A DNA stretch of 64,000 nt, from NCBI GenBank assembly GCA_965263335.1, contig CBDHHE010000001.1, forward strand, positions 4,216,001-4,280,000. The letters are read 5' to 3'. Every line of letters starts with the position of its first letter. The first letter of the stretch is position 1. Position numbers and translations under genes: made by a program. The notes beneath the pieces are model-generated. The model was not told the DNA's origin, did no database searches, and saw nothing but the letters and a program-made list of their open reading frames with translations. This document shows, in pieces, positions 1 to 7,021 of the stretch. Source of the stretch: Thermohalobaculum sp965263335 (GTDB lineage: Bacteria; Pseudomonadota; Alphaproteobacteria; Rhodobacterales; Rhodobacteraceae).

Positions 1-573
1 GAGATCATCGGACCGGGTGTCGCCAACGAGTGCGTCGAGACGAAGGATGGCCCACATATCTGGGAGGATCACTTCTACCCGGAGATCATCGATCCTGCGA
101 CGGGAGTGGTGCTGCCCGACGGCGAGCTCGGCGAGCTGGTGTTCACCACGCTGAGCAAGGAGGCAATGCCCGTTGTGCGCTATCGCACCCGGGATTTAAC
201 CCGATTGCTGCCCGGCACGGCCCGCAGCATGCGCCGCATGGAGAAGATCACCGGGCGATCGGACGACATGATGATCGTGCGCGGGGTGAACGTGTTCCCG
301 ACGCAGATCGAAGAGCATCTGCTCAAAGTGGATGGGTTGTCCCCGCACTTCCAGATCGTGCTCGAGCGTGTCGATAGGCTGGACCGGATGACCGTGCTTG
401 CCGAAGCTCTGCCGGATGCCGCCGCGGAAGTGGAGCGCACTGGTGCGGCTGAGGCGCTCAAGCGTCAGATTCGCGAGCATATCGGGATCGGTGCGGAGGT
501 CTCGGTGGGTGAGCCGGGGGCGGTAGCGCGCAGCCAGGGCAAGGCGGTCCGGATCATCGACAGGCGCATGTGA
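1..573 (+). CDS. Phenylacetate-CoA ligase family protein (C-terminal part, 5' end outside window)
   Basis: Reading frame 1 is open from the first base and gives about 190 residues, so the start and most of the adenylation domain lie upstream. What remains matches the C-terminal part of PaaK-type ATP-dependent aryl-CoA ligases. The stretch PVVRYRTRDLTRL corresponds to the adenylate-forming A8 region (usually YRTGD). ITGRSDDMMIVRGVNVFPTQ is the hallmark of the C-terminal lid domain of this family. These enzymes activate phenylacetate or related aromatic acids to CoA thioesters through an acyl-AMP intermediate. The next gene is convergent with a 31-base gap, so this gene ends its own transcription unit. 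The substrate cannot be told from the fragment, and no other paa genes are seen here. Confidence 0.88.
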   Translation, partial: EIIGPGVANECVETKDGPHIWEDHFYPEIIDPATGVVLPDGELGELVFTTLSKEAMPVVRYRTRDLTRLLPGTARSMRRMEKITGRSDDMMIVRGVNVFPTQIEEHLLKVDGLSPHFQIVLERVDRLDRMTVLAEALPDAAAEVERTGAAEALKRQIREHIGIGAEVSVGEPGAVARSQGKAVRIIDRRM

Positions 574-604
574 GCCCGACGCCGCCACACCGTGCCGGGT
601 GCCC

Positions 605-1546
605 TCAACGACAGCTGAAGAAGCCTGACAGGCGAGCGCTGTCGGTCACCGCCTCCATGAAGGCCCGGTCCATCTCGAAGCGCTGGAATTCCGGCTTGAG
701 CCCGATCGCGACGAGCCGGGTCTCTTCGGGCAGGGGAATCTTGCGTGTCTGATGGATGCGCCCGGCGAGATGGACCTCAAGCCCGTCGCTTCCACACCTC
801 ACGAAGCCCTTGATGCGATAGGTGCCAGCAGGCCGTTCCGCAAGGAATGCCTCGAGACGCTCGGCGCTGATCTCGGCTGGGCCGGCGTAGCTCCAGCGCT
901 CGTAGAGCGTCGGGTGATCCGTTCCCGTCGCTGGCTGCATGGGGTGCTTGGATGCGGGCGCATCGAACAACATATCTATTGGGACGGCGCCATGTGCGGC
1001 CTCGATCACGGGCGCATCCGTGAGATCCGATACCGCGCTGCGGGCTGTGCCAGGGTCCACGAGATCGGCCTTCGTGATCACGACAAGTCCCGCGGCACAA
1101 ATCTGTTCCGTGGCCTGGGCCCCGATGCGACTGTCACGCAGCAAAGCTGGCAGGTTGGCTGCATCCACCAGCGTCACCACTCCCGCCGGGGCGAGTTCGG
1201 GCTCCGCGAGGGCTGCGTCCGCAATGCGCTGCGGTTGAGCGACGCCGCTTGCTTCGATCACCAGCCAGTCCGGGCGCGGACGCCGATCAAGCGCATCGCC
1301 GAGCGCATAGGCGAGATCGCTTCCCAAGGTGCAGCACACGCAGCCATTGGCGAGTGACAGCGTATCCTCGTCCGCGCTCTCCAGCAGCTCGGCATCGATC
1401 TCGAGATCTCCGAAATCATTCACCAGCACCATGATGCGTCGTCCATCTGCGTTTCGCAGAAGGTTGTTGATCAAGCTGGTTTTGCCTGACCCCAGGTACC
1501 CGGCAATCACCGTGACAGGCAATCGGGTTTCGGGTTGCGCGGTCAC
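605..1546 (-). CDS. COG0523 (CobW/YeiR-type) P-loop GTPase, putative metal chaperone
   Basis: The 313-residue protein has a Walker A loop GYLGSGKTS at residues 16-24, the metal-binding CxCC motif (GCVCC, residues 68-72) and an NKxD-type guanine motif written TKAD near residue 160. A CobW C-terminal domain follows. The family binds GTP and zinc, cobalt or iron and delivers metal to client enzymes. It starts with GTG, and the start overlaps the stop of the upstream amidohydrolase by 4 bases (GTGA), so the two are probably translated together. The neighbour is a metal-dependent hydrolase, so that enzyme is the obvious client; this is inference. The C-terminal histidine-rich stretch seen in some zinc-regulated members is absent. 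The protein is unlikely to be true cobalamin CobW because no cob genes are near. Confidence 0.9.
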   Translation of the reverse strand: MTAQPETRLPVTVIAGYLGSGKTSLINNLLRNADGRRIMVLVNDFGDLEIDAELLESADEDTLSLANGCVCCTLGSDLAYALGDALDRRPRPDWLVIEASGVAQPQRIADAALAEPELAPAGVVTLVDAANLPALLRDSRIGAQATEQICAAGLVVITKADLVDPGTARSAVSDLTDAPVIEAAHGAVPIDMLFDAPASKHPMQPATGTDHPTLYERWSYAGPAEISAERLEAFLAERPAGTYRIKGFVRCGSDGLEVHLAGRIHQTRKIPLPEETRLVAIGLKPEFQRFEMDRAFMEAVTDSARLSGFFSCR

Positions 1547-3168
1547 GACACAAAAACCCGCCCGCCCGAGACGGTGCCGAGGACAGGGATATCTTTGATG
1601 GCCTGGGGCGAAACCTCCGTCGGGTCTTCTGCAAGGATCGCGAAGTCAGCGCGCTTGCCGGTTTCGATCGAGCCTATTTCATGGTCGAGACGCAACGTCC
1701 ATGCAGCGCCGAGCGTGATGGCGCGCAGGGCCTCTGCCACGCTGATCCTCTGTGTCTCGCCCAGAACACGCCCGCTCCCCGTCAGCCGGTTGACTGCGCA
1801 CCAGGCGGTGAACAGCGGGGCCATCGGGGTGACCGGCGCGTCGGAATGGATGGCAAGAGGCACCCCGCAATCGAGCGCTGTTCGGCATGCGTCCATTCTT
1901 TGCGCCCGTTCCTCGCCGATCGTGAGTGCCGCGTGCTGGTCTCCGAAGTAGTAGATGTGATTGGCGAACAGATTTGCCGCAACGCCGAGGCTCGCCATGC
2001 GGCGGAACTGATCCGCGCCAATCATCTGACCGTGCTGCAACGTGTGGCGATGGTCTCTCCACGCACATTTCGCCAGCGCAGCCTCAAGCGCGTCGAGCGT
2101 GACCTCGGAGGCCTCGTCGCCATTGACATGAATGTGCATCTGGACCCGGGCGGCATGGCAGGCCTCCACAAGCTCGAAGATCGTGTCGGGCGCCATGTTC
2201 CAGATGCCGTTGGCCTGACCGGTGACATATCCCGGCCACTTGATCCGTGCCGTGTAGCCCTGAATCGACCCGTCTGTCATGAGCTTCACGGCGCCGAGGC
2301 GTAGTCGGTCCGTCGATTGATCGGACATGGCCAGCGCGCGGCGTGCGATCTCGGCAGGTCTGGCGCCGAGGGCATTGAGCGCCGGCACGATGCGCAGTGG
2401 GTAGTCTTCCGCACCCGTCAGCGCGCTCAGATGCGCCACGTCATCTTCCATCAGGTCGCTGTAGAGATCGCTTGCCGTTGTCACCCCAACACGCCGTGCC
2501 GTTTCTCCGTATGCTTTGACCGCATCATCGGAGGCCGAGAGCGCGCGGAAGTCGATCTTGAGCCGGCGCATCACCGGGAACATTGCGGCCATTTCCTGCA
2601 ACTCGCCGTCCGGTGAGCCGTCCGGACCTTTGACAACGCCCTCGACCACGGTCGCTTCGTCAAATTGAGCGAGGCTCAAGGCCACCGAGTTGACCGTCAT
2701 CAGATGGAAGTTCGAGTGGATGACAGCGATCGGGCGCGTCGTGGAGACCCGGTCCAGGTCATGCCGGTTGAGGCGCTCGCCTGACAGGAAGATCGGATCT
2801 ATGCCCCAGCCGATCAGCGGGGCGTCAGGTGCCAGTCTGTCCAGGGCGTCGCGCAGGCCCTGCACCACGGCTTCGGTTGATCCCAGGCCGGACCAAAGTC
2901 TGCCGCCGGGATCCGTACGGTCGTGGTAGCCCACATAGGTGTAGCGCCACATCGCGCCTGCCATCATGTGAGCATGGCCCTCGACGAAGCCTGGCATGAG
3001 CACCGCGTTCTCGAATTGCCCGTCGGCTGTGCCGCCGCCCCATGGCTCTGCACAGTCCGGTCCGCCAACCGCGAGAATGCGGCCCTCACGTACCGCCACA
3101 TGGGTCGCCTCGGACCGATTGGGGTCCATGGTGAGGATGCGGCGCGCACGAAACACAGTCGTCGTCAT
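1543..3168 (-). CDS. Amidohydrolase family protein (YtcJ/NfdA type)
   Basis: The 541-residue protein belongs to the amidohydrolase-3 group. It has an N-terminal beta-sandwich strand set, then GFVEGHAHMM with metal ligands His65 and His67. KLMTDGSIQG follows mid-protein, then HIHVNGD, and near the end HSDAPVTP supplies the catalytic Asp. These enzymes hydrolyse N-formyl, N-carbamoyl or other amide bonds with one or two divalent metals; the substrate here is unknown. The frame stays open to 3240, but the ATG at 3168 gives the family-typical start MTTTVFRARRILTMDP. It also leaves about 60 bases for a divergent promoter shared with the hydrolase at 3231. The downstream COG0523 GTPase overlaps by 4 bases and may supply metal. 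Confidence 0.88.
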   Translation of the reverse strand: MTTTVFRARRILTMDPNRSEATHVAVREGRILAVGGPDCAEPWGGGTADGQFENAVLMPGFVEGHAHMMAGAMWRYTYVGYHDRTDPGGRLWSGLGSTEAVVQGLRDALDRLAPDAPLIGWGIDPIFLSGERLNRHDLDRVSTTRPIAVIHSNFHLMTVNSVALSLAQFDEATVVEGVVKGPDGSPDGELQEMAAMFPVMRRLKIDFRALSASDDAVKAYGETARRVGVTTASDLYSDLMEDDVAHLSALTGAEDYPLRIVPALNALGARPAEIARRALAMSDQSTDRLRLGAVKLMTDGSIQGYTARIKWPGYVTGQANGIWNMAPDTIFELVEACHAARVQMHIHVNGDEASEVTLDALEAALAKCAWRDHRHTLQHGQMIGADQFRRMASLGVAANLFANHIYYFGDQHAALTIGEERAQRMDACRTALDCGVPLAIHSDAPVTPMAPLFTAWCAVNRLTGSGRVLGETQRISVAEALRAITLGAAWTLRLDHEIGSIETGKRADFAILAEDPTEVSPQAIKDIPVLGTVSGGRVFVS

Positions 3169-3230
3169 TGCGTTTTTCTTGCTCCCGCCGCTACCGTCGG
3201 GAGAGCTTAGCAGAGCGTGGACCCGATACA

Positions 3231-4052
3231 ATGCCGGCACCGATCACTGACTGGGACGACGCCTATGCGAACGGTGCCTACATCCCGAGTGCTGACGCGT
3301 ACCCGCCTCGCTGGCAGGTGAGCGCCGCAGAGTTCCGGAACGGCGTTGCCGCGCGGGCGCGCATCGATGTTCCCTACGGCGCCACGGCACGTGAGCGGTT
3401 CGATCTTTTCCTGCCGGCGGAGCACCCGAACGGACTTCTCGTATTCGTGCATGGCGGATACTGGCGGACCTTCTCCAAAGATGACTGGTCGCATTTCGCC
3501 GCCGGTGGGCTTGCGCGTGGATGGGCGGTGGCGATGCCGAGCTACACACTCTGTCCCGAGGTGCGCATTCATCAGATCACCCGGCAGATCGCAGCCGCCG
3601 TCACGGCGATTGCGGCAGAGGTGCCCGGCCCCATTCTGCTGGCGGGTCACTCTGCCGGAGGCCATCTCGCGAGCCGGATGGTGTGTGGGGACACCAAACT
3701 GGACAGCGCCATCCTTGGCCGCTTGCAGCACGTGGTGTCTATCAGCGGGGTCCATGATCTGCGCCCCTTGCTCAGAACCGAGATCAACACGGATCTCAGG
3801 CTGGATGCCTCCGAGGCTGTGGCGGAAAGCCCTGCGCTACACGCGCCCGTCGAGGGAATTCCGGTGACCTGTTGGGTTGGCGCTGACGAGCGCCCTGAAT
3901 TTGTTCGGCAGAACGCATTGCTTGCCAATATCTGGACCGGTCTCGGTGGCGAGACCTGTTGTGTGAGCGAGCCTGGCCGGCATCATTTCGATGTCATCGA
4001 CGGGCTTGCCGATCCTGAAAGCCAGCTGATGCGTGCGCTATTCGGCAGCTAG
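3231..4052 (+). CDS. Alpha/beta hydrolase, kynurenine formamidase-like
   Basis: The 273-residue alpha/beta hydrolase has the oxyanion motif HGGYW (residues 74-78), which is characteristic of the formamidase/esterase group that includes N-formylkynurenine formamidase. The nucleophile elbow is GHSAGG (Ser141). Likely triad partners are Asp219 in GADERPEF and His251 or His252 in GRHHFDVID. No signal peptide is seen, so it should act in the cytoplasm. The ATG at 3231 is preferred to upstream in-frame codons because MPAPITDWDDAY matches the family's N-terminus. It diverges from the amidohydrolase, so both may handle related formyl or amide substrates, but no other tryptophan-degradation gene is nearby. 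Its last 15 bases overlap the convergent acyl-CoA dehydrogenase. Confidence 0.85.
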   Translation: MPAPITDWDDAYANGAYIPSADAYPPRWQVSAAEFRNGVAARARIDVPYGATARERFDLFLPAEHPNGLLVFVHGGYWRTFSKDDWSHFAAGGLARGWAVAMPSYTLCPEVRIHQITRQIAAAVTAIAAEVPGPILLAGHSAGGHLASRMVCGDTKLDSAILGRLQHVVSISGVHDLRPLLRTEINTDLRLDASEAVAESPALHAPVEGIPVTCWVGADERPEFVRQNALLANIWTGLGGETCCVSEPGRHHFDVIDGLADPESQLMRALFGS

Positions 4053-5267
4053 CCGCAAAGCGGCATCTCGATCGGGCTTTGGCGCGGCTTCACCGTAGCC
4101 ACCACGGGTCTGGGGCAGTTTCTGACCCAGAAGCCTGCCGGCCACCTGCGTGCGCAGCACCTGAGCCGTGCCGCCGCCGATCGTGAACATGCGCGCGTCG
4201 CGGACCATGCGTTCGACGGGCCGCGCCCGCGAGTACCCTGCAGCGCCATGCATTTGAAGGGCGTCATTCGTCACCTTCACCGCCGTTTCGGCGGCGAGGA
4301 TTTTCGCCTGCGCCGCAAGCGCCATGTCGGGAAATCCGCCCACATCGGAACCCGCGGCCTTCCAGATCAGCGCTTGTGCTGCGGACAGTCCGATCGACAT
4401 GTCTGCGAGCATCCACTGCAGCCCCTGGAACTCGGCAATCGGACGACCGAACTGCTCGCGTTCCAGAAGATACGAGCGCGCATGCTCGAACGCGCCGCCG
4501 GCGATGCCGAGCGCCACCGATGCCGCACCGACACGCTGACTGTTATACGCTGTCATCAGTTTCGCGAAGCCGCTGCGCGCATCGCCGCCCGGCAACAGTA
4601 CCATGTCGTCCGAGACGAAGAGATCGTCGATCAAAATCTCGGTCTCGGGAATGCCGCGCAGTCCCATGGTGGGCTCACGCTGGCCAACGTTCAGACCGTC
4701 GGACTCGCCGCGGATTGCAAGGAAGCCTGCGATACCGAGATCCTGCTCTCCATCGATCATACGAGCGAAAATGAGATGCAGGCGCGACACGCCACCCCCT
4801 GTGATCCAGTGCTTGGTGCCGTTCAGACGCCAGCCACCCTCTACCCGATGCGCCGTTGTCGTCATCTCGGTGGCGGCGGAACCCGCCCCGGGCTCGGTGA
4901 TGCAGATCGCGGGCTTGTCGCCATCCAGCACCATGCGGGCCGCGAGCGTGCGCTGCGCCTCACTGCCATAAGCCACGATTGCCGAGACCCCGCCCATGTT
5001 GGTCTCGACGACGATCCTGGCCGTGACCGCGCATGCCTTCGCGACTTCTTCGACGACAAGTGCGGCTTCTAGCCAGCTTGCGCCGCGCCCGCCGAGTGAC
5101 GTGGGCAGCGTCATTCCGAGGAACCCTGCCTGCTTGAGTGCCTCGACATTTTCCCAGGGATACATCTCGGTGCGGTCGATCTCGGCCGCGCGCGGTGCGA
5201 AGGTTGTCACCGCGAGGTCAGATGCCTCCGCCTGCAAAGCCGCGTACTGATCGGGGAGAGCGTACAT
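4038..5267 (-). CDS. Acyl-CoA dehydrogenase
   Basis: The 409-residue flavoprotein follows the acyl-CoA dehydrogenase plan: an N-terminal helical domain, a beta domain containing ITEPGAGSA and KHWITGGGVS (FAD/acyl contacts, about residues 125-165), and a C-terminal helical domain with QFGRPIAEFQGLQWMLADM. At the end, MFTIGGGTAQVLR occupies the place where short- and medium-chain enzymes have Tyr-Glu-Gly-Thr, so the usual catalytic Glu is replaced by Gly. A base elsewhere, as in isovaleryl-type enzymes, would be required. It is divergent from a LysR regulator with a perfect operator-like dyad 23 bases upstream of its ATG, so that regulator probably controls it. The 3' end overlaps the convergent hydrolase by 15 bases. 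Confidence 0.92.
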   Translation of the reverse strand: MYALPDQYAALQAEASDLAVTTFAPRAAEIDRTEMYPWENVEALKQAGFLGMTLPTSLGGRGASWLEAALVVEEVAKACAVTARIVVETNMGGVSAIVAYGSEAQRTLAARMVLDGDKPAICITEPGAGSAATEMTTTAHRVEGGWRLNGTKHWITGGGVSRLHLIFARMIDGEQDLGIAGFLAIRGESDGLNVGQREPTMGLRGIPETEILIDDLFVSDDMVLLPGGDARSGFAKLMTAYNSQRVGAASVALGIAGGAFEHARSYLLEREQFGRPIAEFQGLQWMLADMSIGLSAAQALIWKAAGSDVGGFPDMALAAQAKILAAETAVKVTNDALQMHGAAGYSRARPVERMVRDARMFTIGGGTAQVLRTQVAGRLLGQKLPQTRGGYGEAAPKPDRDAALRLAAE

Positions 5268-5289
5268 GCGAAGGTCCTCTTCAACTACG

Positions 5290-5307
5290 GATCACAAACT
5301 TGTGATC
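5290..5307. promoter_or_regulatory. Perfect 18-bp palindrome, candidate operator upstream of the acyl-CoA dehydrogenase
   Basis: GATCACAA-AC-TTGTGATC is a perfect 8+8 inverted repeat with a 2-base centre. It lies 23 bases upstream of the acyl-CoA dehydrogenase ATG and 77 bases from the LysR start. It would overlap the promoter or leader of the minus-strand gene. The length and symmetry suit a dimeric regulator. Whether the LysR protein or another factor binds is inference. Confidence 0.6.
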
Positions 5308-5359
5308 GACGATACATGTTAGCGCATCGAAACAAAAGCGCTCTTATGTGACAGTATGT

Positions 5360-5374
5360 GTTAGAAAAACTAAC
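5360..5374. promoter_or_regulatory. Candidate LysR box (T-N11-A dyad)
   Basis: GTTAGAAAAACTAAC is a 5+5 inverted repeat around AAAAA and contains the T-N11-A pattern typical of LysR-type binding sites. It ends 9 bases before the LysR ATG at 5384, a position that fits negative autoregulation. It is AT-rich against a GC-rich background. Confidence 0.5.
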
Positions 5375-5383
5375 TGTATCGTC

Positions 5384-6301
5384 ATGAAACTTAACCAGCT
5401 CGACTCGCTCATCGCAATCGCGGACCATGGGACGTTCACCGCCGCCGGCGTGGCGATTGGTCTGAGCCATTCTGCGATCAGTCTGCACATCAAGGCGCTG
5501 GAGGAGCGTTTGGGGGTTGTGCTCATAGATCGTTCGGTGCGGCCTCCATTGCTGACCGAAAACGGGGCATTGCTGGTCACGCAGGCTCGCAAGCTGCACG
5601 ATGTGCTGGACGAAATCCGGACAATCGGGCACGGCGACTCTCTGTCGGGCACACTGATGATGGGAATCGTGCCGAGCGTCATGGTGCACCTTGCCCCGCC
5701 CGCACTTGCGACGATCCGGTCCCGCCATCCCGGCCTCACCATCCGCGTGCGCAGCGGTCTGAGCGGGGAACTGGCTCATGCCGTACGATCGGGCGATTTG
5801 GATGCCGCGATCACCACGGCGCCTGACCTGCAACCAGAGGGTCTGGTGGTGCACGGCGTCGCGCGCGAGCGGTTGGTTGTGATTGCACCGAGCACGGTGT
5901 CGGCGGGCAAAGACGAAGACCTGATCACGAACCATCCCTTCATCTGGTTCAGCCGAAAGACCTGGGCCGGTCAACAGATCGAACGACGGCTCCTCGACCG
6001 GGGCCTTCGAACGCGTGAGGTCATGGAGGTCGACAGTCTGGAAGCCGTCGAGGCCTTGGTTCGACACGGGCTGGGTGTGGCCGTCGTTCCGGACCGTGTG
6101 GGATCGAATGGATTGTCCGGTCTCACGAAGGTCGCCTTTGGGAACCCGCAGGCCGAGCGAGGCCTCGTGATGCTCACCCGCATCGGAGGTCTGAAATCGC
6201 GCCTGATCCGGGCGATGCTCGAGGCTCTGCGCGAAGCCGGCCTTGAGCGTGCGTTCGCGGATTCGGATTCTGCCATTTCACAGCCCAAATGTGATGGCTA
6301 A
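5384..6301 (+). CDS. LysR-family transcriptional regulator
   Basis: The 305-residue protein has the LysR winged helix-turn-helix at residues 1-60 (MKLNQLDSLIAIADHGTFTA, then AISLHIKALEERLG) and a two-lobed substrate-binding-like effector domain from about residue 90 to 295. The frame is open to 5348, but the ATG at 5384 aligns with the family start and keeps the two upstream dyads outside the gene. LysR regulators usually control a divergent neighbour in response to a small co-inducer. Here that neighbour is the acyl-CoA dehydrogenase, so the ligand may be an acyl-CoA precursor or product (inference). The following membrane-protein gene starts 33 bases downstream on the same strand. Confidence 0.92.
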   Translation: MKLNQLDSLIAIADHGTFTAAGVAIGLSHSAISLHIKALEERLGVVLIDRSVRPPLLTENGALLVTQARKLHDVLDEIRTIGHGDSLSGTLMMGIVPSVMVHLAPPALATIRSRHPGLTIRVRSGLSGELAHAVRSGDLDAAITTAPDLQPEGLVVHGVARERLVVIAPSTVSAGKDEDLITNHPFIWFSRKTWAGQQIERRLLDRGLRTREVMEVDSLEAVEALVRHGLGVAVVPDRVGSNGLSGLTKVAFGNPQAERGLVMLTRIGGLKSRLIRAMLEALREAGLERAFADSDSAISQPKCDG

Positions 6302-6334
6302 GTTGTCCCGAAGGCAGCAGGCGAAGGCGATGGA

Positions 6335-6931
6335 ATGCGGGTGACAAAATCCCGGGCGAACTGGATTGCAGTGCTTGGTGCAGGCGTTGTCTTTCTTGTG
6401 ATGCTTGTGGAGCTGAAGCTTCGCAACTGGATGCCGTTTGTGGGCGGGCTCTTCACCTACGCGGCGCTGCTGATGGCGCTCTGGCCACGTAGCGCATCGC
6501 TTGAGAACCGGGCTCGCTCGAGCCTGCCCGAAGCCGCTCAGGACGCCGTCAACCGCCTTCAGGCCGCCGCCGACCGCCTAGAGGCAGTGAGCCGGAATGC
6601 GCGCCACATAGACGCCGATCTCGTGCGGGGTGTCGCCACGCGGCTGTTGCGTTTGCGCCAGCACCACGAGAGCAATCCCGATCATGTGGAGACCACTGGT
6701 CCGTTCGTGCGGGTCACGCTCGGCCACATCGTCTCTGCGGTTGGCGAGTATGCCGATCTCGCCGGACGTCTCGGTCCGGACCAACGCGAGCGGCTCGGTC
6801 CCGTCGAAACCGAGCTTTCTGGCCTTCTGGAGCCGCTCGAGCGAATCGAGCAGGCGTGCATTGACAACGACCTCGCCGCGCTCGAGGCCAACATGAGCGC
6901 GCTCTCAAGTCAGCTCAAGAGCAGACACTGA
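6335..6931 (+). CDS. Small membrane protein, possibly XpaC-like
   Basis: The protein of 198 residues has two probable membrane helices (about 10-26 and 33-50), followed by a soluble, strongly helical region of about 145 residues with heptad-like Leu/Ala spacing. The plan of two N-terminal helices and a long helical cytoplasmic part, with a block around RLLRLRQHHESNPDHVE, resembles XpaC (5-bromo-4-chloroindolyl phosphate hydrolysis) proteins, but the match is weak. XpaC proteins are often found with TelA tellurite-resistance partners, and none is seen here. It lies between the LysR gene and the nucleotide cyclase on the same strand, with 90 bases before the cyclase, so it may be co-transcribed. 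The function is unknown. Confidence 0.7.
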   Translation: MRVTKSRANWIAVLGAGVVFLVMLVELKLRNWMPFVGGLFTYAALLMALWPRSASLENRARSSLPEAAQDAVNRLQAAADRLEAVSRNARHIDADLVRGVATRLLRLRQHHESNPDHVETTGPFVRVTLGHIVSAVGEYADLAGRLGPDQRERLGPVETELSGLLEPLERIEQACIDNDLAALEANMSALSSQLKSRH

Positions 6932-7021
6932 TCATCGGGAAGTCGCTTCGCGTTTGCAGCGAGACGCATCACGCCGCATAAGGCCTTAGACCCATGCCGT
7001 GAAATCCGGGAGCGGCAGCGT

